Assembly (NCBI GenBank): GCA_046290815.1
Contig: JBKBUF010000032.1
Span: 1-44,990 of the forward strand
DNA from: JBKBUF01 sp046290815
Lineage (GTDB): Bacteria; Bacteroidota; Bacteroidia; Cytophagales; Cytophagaceae
Direction of reading: 5' to 3'
DNA length: 44,990 bases
Shown: piece by piece, positions 7,172-17,052 of the stretch
Layout of the letters: the number at the start of each line of letters is the position of its first letter
Position numbering within the stretch: position 1 is the first letter of the stretch
Notes under the pieces: model-generated
What the model saw: the letters and a program-made list of their open reading frames with translations, nothing else
Databases searched by the model: none
What the model was told of the DNA's origin: nothing
Made by a program: the position numbers and the translations under genes

Positions 7172-8596
7172 TTATTCCACTATGTTCCCAAACAATGTAG
7201 CAGGGCTACAATCATTTACAAAAACATTTACATATTCCCCGATCTTACTTTTCCCTTTAGGAAATACTACAACAGTGTTTTCACTATTCCTTCCTTTATG
7301 AAAATCATCCGATTTTTTAGAAAAGCCGTCTATTAAAACTTTATGGATTTTTCCGACAGCCTGTTTATTTCTTAATAAGGAATGTTCCTGTTGTAAAGCT
7401 ATAATCTCTGCAAGTCTTCTTTTCTTGACTTCTTCAGGAATATCATCTTTGTATTTTCTTTCTGCAAGTGTGCCTGGTCTTTCGGAGTAGGCAAACATAT
7501 AAGCAAAATGATATTTCACTGCTTCCATCAGGCTTAATGTTTCCTTATGTTCTTCCTCAGATTCTGAACAGAAACCTGCAATCATATCCGTAGACAATCC
7601 GCAATCATCCCCAAGTATTCTTCTTATAGCGCTTACTCTCTCCATATACCAATCTCTTGTATACGTTCTGTTCATTATTTCCAGCACTCTGGTGCTTCCG
7701 CTTTGTGCCGGAAGATGAATGTATTTACATATATTTTCGTACTTTTTTATAGTGTACAGCACTTCATCGGTTATGTCTTTAGGATGAGAAGTTGAAAATC
7801 TTACCCTCAGTTCAGGACTTAGCAAAGCGACCTTTTCAAGAAGTTGAGCAAAATTTACCTGCTCACCATTTTCAGGATTCCATTTGTATGAATCCACGTT
7901 TTGCCCCAGAAGTGTTACTTCTTTATAACCTCTTTCTACCAAATCCTGTGCCTCATTTAAAATGGAGTGCGGATCACGACTTCTTTCTCTGCCTCTTGTA
8001 AACGGAACCACACAGAAAGAGCACATGTTATCACATCCTCTCATGATGGATATAAAAGCGGAAATACCATTGCTATTCAATCTTACCGGATTGATATCTG
8101 CATATGTTTCCTCTCTGGAAAGAAAAACATTTACTGCCTTGTTTCCTTCGTCTGCCTCACCAATGAGTCTGGGAAGATCTCGGTAAGAATCCGGACCTAC
8201 CACCATATCAACTATTTTTTCTTCCTCCAGAAATTTGGACTTTAGTCTTTCTGCCATGCAGCCTAAAACACCCACCAGCAGAGAAGGTCTCTGGCGCTTT
8301 AGTCCGTTGAACTGTGATAGTCTTGTTCTTACTTTTTGTTCCGCATGTTCCCGAATCGAACAGGTATTTAAAAAGATGATATCTGCAGCTTCCGGATTTG
8401 AAGTGGTATCAAATCCTGTATCCTTCATTATTGAGGTAACTATCTCACTATCAGAAAAATTCATTTGGCATCCATAACTCTCTATGTACATTTTCCTGAT
8501 TTTGCCTGTATTTTCCTCCGTTGATATTCGTGGCACATCACAAGCAATCTTGTCCTCTGTTTTCAATAGTCCTGAAATATTCAAATCCTTATTCAT
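7172..8596 (-). CDS. miaB: tRNA-2-methylthio-N6-dimethylallyladenosine synthase MiaB
   Basis: MiaB is a radical-SAM methylthiotransferase that converts i6A37 to ms2i6A37 in tRNA. The 474 residues contain the N-terminal cluster cysteines Cys43 (YGCQMN), Cys79 (NTCS) and Cys113 (LGCM), the radical-SAM triad CDNMCSFC (188, 192, 195), the RGRERSR signature and a C-terminal TRAM domain (VLIDGFSKKS). The first 30 residues before the core are a short extension. The window also contains miaE, which hydroxylates its product, and the sister enzyme gene mtaB. A likely promoter with TATCTTTG lies at 8624-8617. Confidence 0.98.
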   Translation of the reverse strand: MNKDLNISGLLKTEDKIACDVPRISTEENTGKIRKMYIESYGCQMNFSDSEIVTSIMKDTGFDTTSNPEAADIIFLNTCSIREHAEQKVRTRLSQFNGLKRQRPSLLVGVLGCMAERLKSKFLEEEKIVDMVVGPDSYRDLPRLIGEADEGNKAVNVFLSREETYADINPVRLNSNGISAFISIMRGCDNMCSFCVVPFTRGRERSRDPHSILNEAQDLVERGYKEVTLLGQNVDSYKWNPENGEQVNFAQLLEKVALLSPELRVRFSTSHPKDITDEVLYTIKKYENICKYIHLPAQSGSTRVLEIMNRTYTRDWYMERVSAIRRILGDDCGLSTDMIAGFCSESEEEHKETLSLMEAVKYHFAYMFAYSERPGTLAERKYKDDIPEEVKKRRLAEIIALQQEHSLLRNKQAVGKIHKVLIDGFSKKSDDFHKGRNSENTVVVFPKGKSKIGEYVNVFVNDCSPATLFGNIVE

Positions 8597-8616
8597 CCTG
8601 ATACTTATTAATGCTG

Positions 8617-8649
8617 CAAAGATAAGAAAATAAATGAAAATACTGACAA
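8617..8649 (-). promoter_or_regulatory. Candidate promoter of the miaB operon
   Basis: Minus-strand TATCTTTG (8624-8617) fits the Bacteroidetes -7 box TAnnTTTG. A TTG at 8649-8647 lies 22 bases upstream, slightly more than the usual 19-21. Transcription would begin about 14 bases before the miaB ATG. Two TGACA half-sites (CTGACAA 8643, TTGACAG 8651) overlap the -33 region. Confidence 0.5.
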
Positions 8650-8677
8650 GTTGACAGTATTTATAAGTTTAGTTTGG

Positions 8678-10345
8678 TTAATTAACAGTTTTAAACTTCA
8701 GGTTCTCAAGGGCTTTTTCCAGAGCCTTATCATGGCCGTATATGTCTTTTCGAAAATGCAGTAAACCTTTAGAATCTTCCCAGCATGTGAGGTAGACGAT
8801 ATAGACAGGTAACTTATTTTTAACTCTAACATATTTTTCTTCCCCGTCCGATAATATTTTATTGATTTTGTCTATTGTGATTTCTTTATTATACATAAGC
8901 ACATATTCTGCAAATTTAATCGGGGATTCAAGTCGGATGCATCCATGACTAAACCCTCGTTCCTCCCTTGTAAATAAGGTTTGGGCAGGAGTTCCATGCA
9001 GATAAACATCATAGTTATTCGGAAATAAAAATTTGACATTGCCTAATGGATTTTTGGGACCCGGCTTTTGTCTGAATGTAAAGTTAAAATTTTCCTCTGT
9101 CACCTTAGCCCAGTTGATACTATCAGAGGAAATCTTTTTTCCTCCTCTGAAGACTTCCATTTCATGATTAACCAGGTAGTCAGGATTCTTTTTTATGGCA
9201 GGCAATATTTCATTTACTGCTATGCTTTTGGGTGCTGTCCATGAAGGGTTAAATACCACATGGCTTATTTCACTATTAAAAACAGGTGTATTTGTTGCGG
9301 ATTTCCCTACAATTGCTTTCATTTGCCATGCATGCTTATTGTTTTCAAAAGCATGAAGCATATAGTTTGGAATGTTGATGGCAATATATTTTGCACCTCC
9401 TTTTGCCGGCAGCCATCTCCAGCGTTCCATATTCACAGCTATTTGTCTTATCCTGCTTTCAACAGGAATATTCATCTCACTGACGGTTTTTTTGTTTACA
9501 ATGCCAGTGCTGTCTAAACCGTGACGAAATTGAAATTGCTTTACTGCTTTTTCAAGGTCAGAATCAAAATCGGAATTTTCCACTTCAGAGCTAAAATCAC
9601 CGGTTATATAAAGCCTTTTTTTAAATTCTCTGATGATTAAAAATGAGTCACCTTTCTGAATAGCTTCTATGCCTTCAGGTAAAATAATTTCACCCCATCC
9701 TCCTGATTTTTGAATTTCTTTGTAATGATATAAAGCTTTTTTAAGATAATGGTATTCCTGATGCAATGGATTCTGGCTTATAAGGGGGTTTAGAGAATCT
9801 TTCCCTGCCAGCACTGCATTTAATGAAGCTATATAATCAACTTCTTTCTTTTTTATGTGCCATTTATTGACTTCAGGAGATGAAGCACCTTGCCAGATTT
9901 GTCTGGCATATTTAAAAAAAGTAAGCGTTAAAAGTATGTCTATATCTTCTCTTAATTTGACATATTGGGGGGCCGGTTTTCCTTCCGATGTGGAAGCGGC
10001 AGAATATAATTCCCATATATCAGTTTCTTCGAAACAATTAAGGTCAAAACCTTCCTGATCAAGATTATAAATCGCATTGATAAATATACCTGTCTGAGGA
10101 ATAAAGATACCCGAATCTGACCATGCTAACCGGTAATTTCTGGCCTTATAAAAGTTTTTTACATGTTCAAACCATAAAGAATCGTCCTTATGATTCAGCA
10201 AAAAGTTATCAAGATATTTCTGGCCAGAAAATTCAGGTTCTGAAACAAATACTGGTGTTTCCCTTTTAATTACTTCATCCTCTTTGATTTTTTTATCAAA
10301 ACAGGAGAATAGTAAGAGCAAGATCAAAGGAATAACTTTTTTCAT
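8678..10345 (-). CDS. Lipoprotein L,D-transpeptidase, YcbB/LdtD type
   Basis: This enzyme would form 3-3 cross-links in peptidoglycan, or attach proteins to it, in the periplasm. The 555 residues start with a lipoprotein signal (LLLLFSC, lipidated Cys15). A YcbB-like helical scaffold follows, then a peptidoglycan-binding segment (about 235-295, FQFRHGLDSTGIVNKKTVSEMN), and a YkuD catalytic domain with His450 (YLHGTP) and the catalytic motif SHGCIRLE (His467, Cys469). The motif and spacing are intact, so activity is expected. The upstream gene is a paralog of the same layout, 66 bases away. Confidence 0.93.
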   Translation of the reverse strand: MKKVIPLILLLLFSCFDKKIKEDEVIKRETPVFVSEPEFSGQKYLDNFLLNHKDDSLWFEHVKNFYKARNYRLAWSDSGIFIPQTGIFINAIYNLDQEGFDLNCFEETDIWELYSAASTSEGKPAPQYVKLREDIDILLTLTFFKYARQIWQGASSPEVNKWHIKKKEVDYIASLNAVLAGKDSLNPLISQNPLHQEYHYLKKALYHYKEIQKSGGWGEIILPEGIEAIQKGDSFLIIREFKKRLYITGDFSSEVENSDFDSDLEKAVKQFQFRHGLDSTGIVNKKTVSEMNIPVESRIRQIAVNMERWRWLPAKGGAKYIAINIPNYMLHAFENNKHAWQMKAIVGKSATNTPVFNSEISHVVFNPSWTAPKSIAVNEILPAIKKNPDYLVNHEMEVFRGGKKISSDSINWAKVTEENFNFTFRQKPGPKNPLGNVKFLFPNNYDVYLHGTPAQTLFTREERGFSHGCIRLESPIKFAEYVLMYNKEITIDKINKILSDGEEKYVRVKNKLPVYIVYLTCWEDSKGLLHFRKDIYGHDKALEKALENLKFKTVN

Positions 10346-10411
10346 TTCACCGATTAAATGGTGACAAATTATAATTTAAAATGATTCCAAAAAATGTTAC
10401 AAGAATAAATC

Positions 10412-12133
10412 TTATTGATCTTTATCAGTATTTTTGGGTTCTTTAAGTTTGCTATAGAGTATCTTTTTAAGTTTTTTGTCATGTTCATATACATCTTTCA
10501 GGAAGTGGATTTTTCCGGACCGATCTACCCATGTAGTAAAATAGACAATGTATACCGGTATCTTATTTTTTAAGGGAATGAATAATTCTTTACCTTGATA
10601 AATTTTGTTCAGGATCTTCTTTTGGTCCCATTTTTTATCTTCCTTATTAAGCAGGTATTCTGCCAGTTTTAATGGATCTTCCAGTCGAATGCAACCCAGG
10701 CTGAAAAGCCTGGGGTATTGATCAAATAATCTTTCTGAAGGTGTATCATGAAGATATATGGAATATTCATTGGGAAACAAAAATTTAACCTTTCCTAGTC
10801 TGTTACCAGGGCCGGGCAGCTGTCTGATTACATACTTAAAATTTTCGCTGTTGGCCTCTTCCCACTTTATATTGTTCGGGTCCACTTTGTTTTTAAAGCT
10901 AAAATCAGTGAACACTTCCATTTTATGCCGTGAAAGATATGTCGAATCTCTTTTCATAGCTGGTAAAACCTCCTCATAAATAGTAGTAGGGGGCAGGTTC
11001 CATGTAGGCGCTAAAACTACATATTTAATCTCATCGCTATATACAGGTGTTCTGGATGCATTCTTTCCTACAATCACCTTCATGTCCCAGACCGGCTTAT
11101 CATCTTCATACACGTAAAGCATGAACTCAGGAATGTTTACAAGAATATAATTTTTGTTAATTTTTTCAGGTACCCATCTCCATCGCTCCATATTGAGTAG
11201 TATTTGTTCAATGCGATGACTGACCGGAACATTTAATTCTTTTAAGGTCTCACCACCTGCAACTCCATCTGGTTTAAGACCGTGTCTTGTCTGAAAATCC
11301 TTAACTGCTTCTGCCAGTTCTTCATCAAATAATTCAGAATTTTTGAACTTCAGATCTCCTGAAACAGCGAGTCGTTTTCTTAGTAAAAGTACATCTTCAG
11401 ATCTATCTCCCGGCATAAGGAAATTGGACTTTGGGTTTACTTTAGGCCAGCCACCTTGTTCTTCAATTTGTAAATAGGTTTCCAGATATTTTACCAAAGC
11501 TTTATATTCCACATGCTGAGGTTCGTACTCCGAAAAAGGATCAGTTCCGTTATCTACCAGAATTGAGTCAAGGATTTTTCCATACTTCACTTTTTTTACA
11601 TCAGTATTCCACTCTATTTCCGGTTTTTCAGGATCAAGTATACCTTTCCATTGCCATCTGCTATATCTGAAGTAACATGCAGTTAAGAGGAAGTCAAGTT
11701 CTTTGTACAACTCTGTTTTTTCATCCTGTTTCAGAAACCAGTTCTGGTCAGAAAGATGATATACAGCCTTCAGCTTCTTTACTACTGAAGTATCTGCAGG
11801 TAAACCATGTTTATGTTGATTATAAATAAGATTAATCAACATTTCAGCATGTGGAATTATTTCGCTGTCTTTATACCAGCCGAGTGTATAATTTCTCCTT
11901 GAATAAAACTTGTTGATTTTTTTATCTAAGGGAGTAAATTCAGGATATTTTTTAAAGAAGGAGTTTAATTCCAGGCTGTCAGAAAATTTAATGTCTTTTT
12001 TATTGGATATTAGTCGTTGGATAAATGTATTTTTATCTTTGGTTTCAGCATTTGTATTTTCATCTTTCCGGCTTTCACAAGAGGTAAGCAACAAAATCAT
12101 TATGACAAACCGGATAATAGCCCCGCTTTTCAT
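10412..12133 (-). CDS. Lipoprotein L,D-transpeptidase paralog with an altered active-site motif
   Basis: The 573 residues share the layout of the neighbouring gene from end to end: lipobox LLLTSC, YcbB-like scaffold, a peptidoglycan-binding segment (FQTRHGLKPDGVAGGETLKELN) and a YkuD domain. The catalytic motif reads FSLGCIRLE. Cys481 and the upstream His462 (YLHDTP) are kept, but the residue two before the Cys is Leu479 instead of His467 of the neighbour. YcbB-type enzymes vary at this position, so loss of activity is not certain. The pair looks like a tandem duplication followed by divergence. Confidence 0.92.
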   Translation of the reverse strand: MKSGAIIRFVIMILLLTSCESRKDENTNAETKDKNTFIQRLISNKKDIKFSDSLELNSFFKKYPEFTPLDKKINKFYSRRNYTLGWYKDSEIIPHAEMLINLIYNQHKHGLPADTSVVKKLKAVYHLSDQNWFLKQDEKTELYKELDFLLTACYFRYSRWQWKGILDPEKPEIEWNTDVKKVKYGKILDSILVDNGTDPFSEYEPQHVEYKALVKYLETYLQIEEQGGWPKVNPKSNFLMPGDRSEDVLLLRKRLAVSGDLKFKNSELFDEELAEAVKDFQTRHGLKPDGVAGGETLKELNVPVSHRIEQILLNMERWRWVPEKINKNYILVNIPEFMLYVYEDDKPVWDMKVIVGKNASRTPVYSDEIKYVVLAPTWNLPPTTIYEEVLPAMKRDSTYLSRHKMEVFTDFSFKNKVDPNNIKWEEANSENFKYVIRQLPGPGNRLGKVKFLFPNEYSIYLHDTPSERLFDQYPRLFSLGCIRLEDPLKLAEYLLNKEDKKWDQKKILNKIYQGKELFIPLKNKIPVYIVYFTTWVDRSGKIHFLKDVYEHDKKLKKILYSKLKEPKNTDKDQ

Positions 12134-12233
12134 TTCAAGAATTTATTATCCCTTTTTTAAATAACATTAAACTTGAACCTATTTCCTTAAATTTTTTTTA
12201 AGGGTTTAGTTTCAATAGATTAATAGAAAGAAA

Positions 12234-12533
12234 TTATTCGTAATTTATAACCTGACCGTAAATAATAAGGAAGACAATGTTTACCATAATCATCACTGCC
12301 CAGATTATCAGGTAGGTAATAAAAACGGTGAATGCGGTGATTTTTCTTCCCAGATACCAAAATACCATAATCATAAAAGCAGCAAATATTGCAGGGCCAA
12401 GAAGCTGGCTTAGAAAAGGATTTAAGTAATTGATTAAAGAATATTCTTTACGGGTGAAATAAAGCTGCAAGGCGGAAATTATCCCTGTAAGGAAGATAAT
12501 TGAAATATAATGTTTCCTGTACGGCTTTAGCAT
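12234..12533 (-). CDS. Small membrane protein, three predicted helices
   Basis: The 99 residues have hydrophobic segments at about 9-24, 44-62 and 68-91, and short basic loops. No conserved family is recognised. The segments are long and clean enough to support a real membrane protein. The gene lies about 100 bases upstream of the L,D-transpeptidase pair on the same strand and is divergent from the DUF2062 gene. The start at 12533 is the first ATG. Confidence 0.7.
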   Translation of the reverse strand: MLKPYRKHYISIIFLTGIISALQLYFTRKEYSLINYLNPFLSQLLGPAIFAAFMIMVFWYLGRKITAFTVFITYLIIWAVMIMVNIVFLIIYGQVINYE

Positions 12534-12609
12534 CTTTTTTTTATTAATTTAACTATCTGAATTCGCTTAAGGTTTTTTGAATATTAATTTTTCTTTAGGA
12601 TACATTTTG

Positions 12610-13092
12610 ATGAAGAAACTTGTGCAAGAGAAATACAGGGCCATAAAAGCTAAGCTTGTAGGTTATTTAAAAATGGGTCTTTCAGACGAGAAGATAGCGT
12701 TGAGTATTGCTCTCGGTTCTGTAATCTCGGTTTTTCCCATAATTGGGACAACTACCATTATCTGTGCAGGAATTGCATTGATATTACGCCTCAATCAGGG
12801 TTTAATTCAATTAGCGAATTATGTGGTATATCCAATGCAATTAATACTGATCATTCCTTTTTTTAAAATGGGAGCAGGAATTTTTTCAGATGGAAACTTT
12901 AATATGCCCCTGGAGGAGTTGGTGCTGTTGTTTAAATCTGATTTGTTTTCTGCTTTTAAAACACTTTCCTTGGCTTTATTGTGTGCAGTAGGAGCATGGG
13001 GTTTGATAGCACCGTTTGTTGCAGGAGTAATTTATTTTTTGGTTTTATTTGTATTGAGAAAGCGCAGAAAGCTTCAAATGCTTAATTCCTGA
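12610..13092 (+). CDS. DUF2062 membrane protein
   Basis: This is a conserved membrane protein of unknown function. It has a basic N-terminal helix (KLVQEKYRAIKAKLVGYLKMGLSDEKIALSIALG) and the DUF2062 core (SVISVFPIIGTTTIICAGIALILRLNQ, then YPMQLILIIPFFKMG). Three hydrophobic helices follow and a basic tail ends the protein. The frame opens at a TTG at 12577, but the ATG at 12610 gives the normal N-terminus (MKKLVQEKY), so it is preferred (160 residues). The last 11 bases overlap the convergent permease gene. Confidence 0.9.
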   Translation: MKKLVQEKYRAIKAKLVGYLKMGLSDEKIALSIALGSVISVFPIIGTTTIICAGIALILRLNQGLIQLANYVVYPMQLILIIPFFKMGAGIFSDGNFNMPLEELVLLFKSDLFSAFKTLSLALLCAVGAWGLIAPFVAGVIYFLVLFVLRKRRKLQMLNS

Positions 13093-14770
13093 GCTTACTG
13101 TTTTTTATCCCATAAAAGAAATAGACAATAAATCCTACCGCCAGCCATATAAGAAATCTTAACCAGTTGGTGATTTCAAGCTGTGCCATTAAGTAAAGAT
13201 TTATTATTAATCCCAATACAGGAATAAGTGAAAGTTTTTTAATGAATGAATAATATGCAATTATTCCAAAAGCAATAAAGAAGCCAGCCAGAGGAATTTT
13301 GTGTTTATCAATTTCCCATTCAGTGAATGCCAGGAATTGCTTTACTGAATTCAAATCGATGTATAAAATCAAAGAGATAGTGATTATTAGCAAGGGGGGA
13401 ATAAAGTATGCTGCATTGAAATAAGGGATTTTAAAAGTGCCTGGCTGATGATTGGATTTTGGTAAGGCCAATACTCCGGCGCAAACCACAACAAATGCAA
13501 ATAGAGTTCCTATACTGGTGAGTTCAGTCATAGTGGATAGATTGGTAAACAATGCCGGTACCCCAACCAGTATTCCTGTTACGATTGTAGAAAAAGATGG
13601 TGTACGAAATTTGGGATGAATCCGTGCAAATACAGATGGCAGTAATCCGTCTCTGCTCATAGCCATCCATATCCTTGGTTGTCCTACCTGAAATACCAAT
13701 AATACACTAGCCATAGCAATCACAGCGCTGAAAGCAATCAAGCCTGATAATCTGGTCAGGCCTTTTTGGGAAAACGCATAGGCTAAAGGGTCATCTACGG
13801 CAAGCTCAGAATAATTGACCATTCCTGTAAGTACAAAGGTAACCGCAACGTAAAGTATGGTACAAATGATCAGAGATAAGATCATTGACCTTGGCAGGTC
13901 TTTTTGGGGGTTGATGCTTTCTTCAGCTGTGGTCGATATTGCATCAAAACCTATATATGCAAAAAACACTGCTGCCACTCCCTGTAATACACCGGAAGTA
14001 CCATTAGGTGCAAAAGGTGACCAGTTGCCGCTATCCACATAAAAGAAACCTACTCCAATAAACATCAGGATTATCAGTATTTTTAATCCCACCAATATAT
14101 TGCTGGTGGTCTTGGATTCACGTATGCCTATATAAACCAGAATGGTGATAAATACATTAATAAAAAAGGCCGGTAGATTTAAAATGATTTTGATTCCTGC
14201 CAGTTGAGGAGCATTGGTCCATGCCATATATCCTTGTTTAACATAAGCAGGTACGTTACCTTGTGAAGATAGATACTCCTGATATGCATTTTTCGCGGAG
14301 CTGAAATCTGTAGTAAGATATGGCGGGATAGTGAGTCTGAGACCGTCCATAAGTGTGGTAAAATACCCCGACCAGGAAATTGCTACTGCAATGTTGCCTA
14401 CAGCATATTCCATGAGAAGGTCCCAGCCAATAATCCATGCGATTATTTCCCCAAAGGCTACATATGAATAAGTATATGCGCTGCCTGCCACCGGTATCCC
14501 GGAGGCAAATTGTGCATAACATAGTGCCGAAAAAAGACATGCAAAGGCTGTGAAAACAAAAAGCAATGAAACAGCAGGTCCTCCTGAAGCAGCAGCTTCT
14601 CCTATAGTAGAAAAAATGCCGGCTCCGATAATTGCTGCGATTCCAAAAGCAGTAAGATCTTTTAGCCGAAGACTTCTGTGCAGAACCAGCTTTTCTTCTA
14701 CTTCCTGACTAAGAACATCATTCACTGTTCTTTCTATATCTTTCTTTCTGAATAGAGTTTTTAATTGCAA
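13082..14770 (-). CDS. APC-family amino-acid permease
   Basis: This is an inner-membrane amino-acid transporter of the cationic amino-acid transporter/YfnA branch of the APC superfamily. The 562 residues have 12-14 hydrophobic segments. The helix-1 unwound motif AAIIGAGIFSTIGEAAASGGPA and the helix-2/3 region ALCYAQFASGIPVAGSAYTYSYVAFGEIIAWIIGWDL are typical, as is FFAYIGFDAISTTAEES in helix 6. An extended loop at about 150-190 (TTDFSSAKNAYQEYLSSQGN) is longer than usual. The substrate cannot be told from the sequence. It is divergent from the MFS gene, with 73 AT-rich bases between them. Confidence 0.93.
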   Translation of the reverse strand: MQLKTLFRKKDIERTVNDVLSQEVEEKLVLHRSLRLKDLTAFGIAAIIGAGIFSTIGEAAASGGPAVSLLFVFTAFACLFSALCYAQFASGIPVAGSAYTYSYVAFGEIIAWIIGWDLLMEYAVGNIAVAISWSGYFTTLMDGLRLTIPPYLTTDFSSAKNAYQEYLSSQGNVPAYVKQGYMAWTNAPQLAGIKIILNLPAFFINVFITILVYIGIRESKTTSNILVGLKILIILMFIGVGFFYVDSGNWSPFAPNGTSGVLQGVAAVFFAYIGFDAISTTAEESINPQKDLPRSMILSLIICTILYVAVTFVLTGMVNYSELAVDDPLAYAFSQKGLTRLSGLIAFSAVIAMASVLLVFQVGQPRIWMAMSRDGLLPSVFARIHPKFRTPSFSTIVTGILVGVPALFTNLSTMTELTSIGTLFAFVVVCAGVLALPKSNHQPGTFKIPYFNAAYFIPPLLIITISLILYIDLNSVKQFLAFTEWEIDKHKIPLAGFFIAFGIIAYYSFIKKLSLIPVLGLIINLYLMAQLEITNWLRFLIWLAVGFIVYFFYGIKNSKLRN

Positions 14771-14843
14771 TGCAGGATTTATTTATTTTAATTTTTAAAT
14801 TTAATAAGAAATTTCATGTAATAGGGTTATAAGACCAGGTAAA

Positions 14844-16034
14844 TTGAAAAGGCATTATTTAACAAGGACAGTTGTAGTGTTGTCAGCAGTGAGCCTGCTT
14901 ACGGACGTATCTAGTGAAATGCTTTATCCGGTGATGCCTGTCTTTTTGCAGCATATTGGATTTTCAGTCGCTTTTATAGGAATATTGGAAGGATTTGCTG
15001 AAGCCGTGGCAGGATTAAGCAAGGGATATTTTGCCGGTTTGTCTGACCAGTTTCAAAGAAGGAGACCATTTATCGCCTGGGGTTATTTTTTGAGTGCTAT
15101 CTCAAAACCCATGATTGCAGCAATTCTTCATCCTGCATGGATATTTTTTAGCAGAACTACAGACAGGGTAGGCAAAGGCCTGAGATCAGGAGCCAGAGAT
15201 GCATTGCTAACAGAAAACAGCAATCCGGAAGACAGAGGTAAGGTGTTCGGATTTCATAGAGCTATGGATACTGTTGGTGCTGCAATCGGACCTATAATCG
15301 CATTGCTATGGTTGTATTTTAATCCTGAGTCTTACAGAACATTGTTTGTTGTGGCGTTTATTCCTGCATTGCTTGGTGTGGTATTGACATTTCTTATTAA
15401 AGAGGGCTCAGAAAGAAGATCCGCAGTTGACATAAATTACTCATTCTTTTCTTTTATGAATTATTGGAGAAAAAGTCCTTCAGAATATAAGCGTTTAGTA
15501 ATAGGACTGTTGTTGTTTGGCTTATTTAATAGTTCTGATGTATTCATTCTTCTAATACTTAAATATAAGGGAGTTTCAGATTATGATCTTATAATTTTGT
15601 ATGTGTTTTATAATCTTGTTTACGCCATTTTTTCTTTTCCTTTTGGAATAATCGCTGATAGAACAGGAATGAAAATCACCTTCATTTCAGGACTGTTTCT
15701 TTTTTCATGTGTTTATGGTGGTTTGGCACTTAGTGATAACTTTTATGCATTCTGGGTGCTGTTGTTTATTTATGGAATGTATGCGGCCTTAACAGAAGGT
15801 GTTTCGAAAGGCTGGATAAGCATTATTTCAGGTAAGGACAATAAAGCCACTGCGTTTGGTTTTTATTCTTCATTGTTAAGTGTAACAACCATCCTGGCCA
15901 GTAGTATGGCAGGACTATTATGGGAAATGGTTACTCCTGCTTTTCCTTTTTATCTTTCTGCTGTAGCCGTAATCATATTAATAATATACTTTATTTTTGC
16001 AACCAAACCGGGAAAAGCGAAATCAAAGCTTTAA
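14844..16034 (+). CDS. MFS transporter
   Basis: This is a 12-helix major facilitator, probably an efflux permease. The 396 residues contain helix 1 with SLLTDVSSEMLYPVMPVFL, the loop 2-3 signature region (GYFAGLSDQFQRRRPFIAWG) and the RTTDRVGKGLRSGARDALL segment seen in a large uncharacterised bacterial MFS group. The start is a TTG at 14844 after CCAGGTAAA. The next in-frame ATG lies inside helix 1 and would destroy it, so the TTG is likely real. The substrate is unknown. Confidence 0.9.
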   Translation: MKRHYLTRTVVVLSAVSLLTDVSSEMLYPVMPVFLQHIGFSVAFIGILEGFAEAVAGLSKGYFAGLSDQFQRRRPFIAWGYFLSAISKPMIAAILHPAWIFFSRTTDRVGKGLRSGARDALLTENSNPEDRGKVFGFHRAMDTVGAAIGPIIALLWLYFNPESYRTLFVVAFIPALLGVVLTFLIKEGSERRSAVDINYSFFSFMNYWRKSPSEYKRLVIGLLLFGLFNSSDVFILLILKYKGVSDYDLIILYVFYNLVYAIFSFPFGIIADRTGMKITFISGLFLFSCVYGGLALSDNFYAFWVLLFIYGMYAALTEGVSKGWISIISGKDNKATAFGFYSSLLSVTTILASSMAGLLWEMVTPAFPFYLSAVAVIILIIYFIFATKPGKAKSKL

Positions 16035-16104
16035 AATGTTCTTATTATTTTTTATTGTCTTAATTCTTCAATAACTTTATATTCTGTCTTTGATCGCAGT
16101 TAGC

Positions 16105-17052
16105 ATGAGTTTATTTTTCGAGAAAATAAAAAACCGGGAATCAGGTATAATTTTATATGGGCTCACTCCGCCTAAAGCCCATAACCCGGAAGAGAAAATA
16201 TTAGCCATATCACAAAAAGTTGCTTCACGTCTTGAGCCTCTTGGAGTGGACGGACTTGTCATCTATGACATTCAGGATGAATCCTCCAGGAATAATGATG
16301 CACGACCTTTCCCATTTGCTGCTACCATTGACCCATTGTTGTATGCAGATAATTATTTGAAGGATCTGAAATTACCGAAGATAGTATATAAATCTGTCGG
16401 GAAGTCCAATACTCAGGAGCTTGAATGCTGGATCAAAGAAGTAGGCACTGCTTATCCTGTAGTGTTTGTAGGTGCTCCTTCCAAAAATGAAGCAGTGGGA
16501 ATAAAACTCCCTGAAGCATATGAAGTCTGGAACAAAATGAATCCGGTCGGATTACTTGGTGGAGTGGCGATTCCAGAGCGACATAATAGCTCAAGAAATG
16601 AACATACCAGAATTGCAGGGAAAATAAAGAATGGCTGTAGTTTTTTTATTTCCCAGTGTGTTTATAATTCTTCCTATACAAAGAATGTTTTATCTGATCT
16701 CTATTACTATTGTCTGGAAAACAGACTGCAAATGCCTACGTTTATTTTTACACTTACCACCTGCGGGTCAGTAAAAACCCTTGAGTTTATGAACTGGCTT
16801 GGCATTGATATACCAGTTTGGTTGAGCAATGAGCTTCATAATTCCAGAGATATCCTTTCAAGATCTGCTGACTTATGTATAGAGATCGCAGAAGACCTTA
16901 CAGATTTTTGTCTAACAAAACAAATTCCTTTTGGTGTAAATATCGAAAGCGTTTCTGTAAGGCCAGAAGAAATTGAGGCATCTGTATATTTGCTTAATAA
17001 GGTAAAAAAGGTAATGGAAGGTGCAGGAGTGAGAGGGAGTTTGGTTCAGTAG
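16105..17052 (+). CDS. Methylenetetrahydrofolate reductase-like protein
   Basis: The protein resembles the FAD-dependent methylene-THF reductase (MetF) barrel family. It has YGLTPPK near the start, GVDGLVIYDIQDESSR, an RPFPFAATIDPLLYADNYL segment, GLLGGVAIPERH and NGCSFFISQCVY in the order seen in MetF proteins. It is divergent from canonical MetF, so a related flavin oxidoreductase is possible. The frame opens at a TTG (16090), but the ATG at 16105 (MSLFFEKIKNRE) is preferred, giving 315 residues. The stop codon TAG is itself part of the CAGTAGG repeat tract that follows. It is convergent with pabB. Confidence 0.8.
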   Translation: MSLFFEKIKNRESGIILYGLTPPKAHNPEEKILAISQKVASRLEPLGVDGLVIYDIQDESSRNNDARPFPFAATIDPLLYADNYLKDLKLPKIVYKSVGKSNTQELECWIKEVGTAYPVVFVGAPSKNEAVGIKLPEAYEVWNKMNPVGLLGGVAIPERHNSSRNEHTRIAGKIKNGCSFFISQCVYNSSYTKNVLSDLYYYCLENRLQMPTFIFTLTTCGSVKTLEFMNWLGIDIPVWLSNELHNSRDILSRSADLCIEIAEDLTDFCLTKQIPFGVNIESVSVRPEEIEASVYLLNKVKKVMEGAGVRGSLVQ

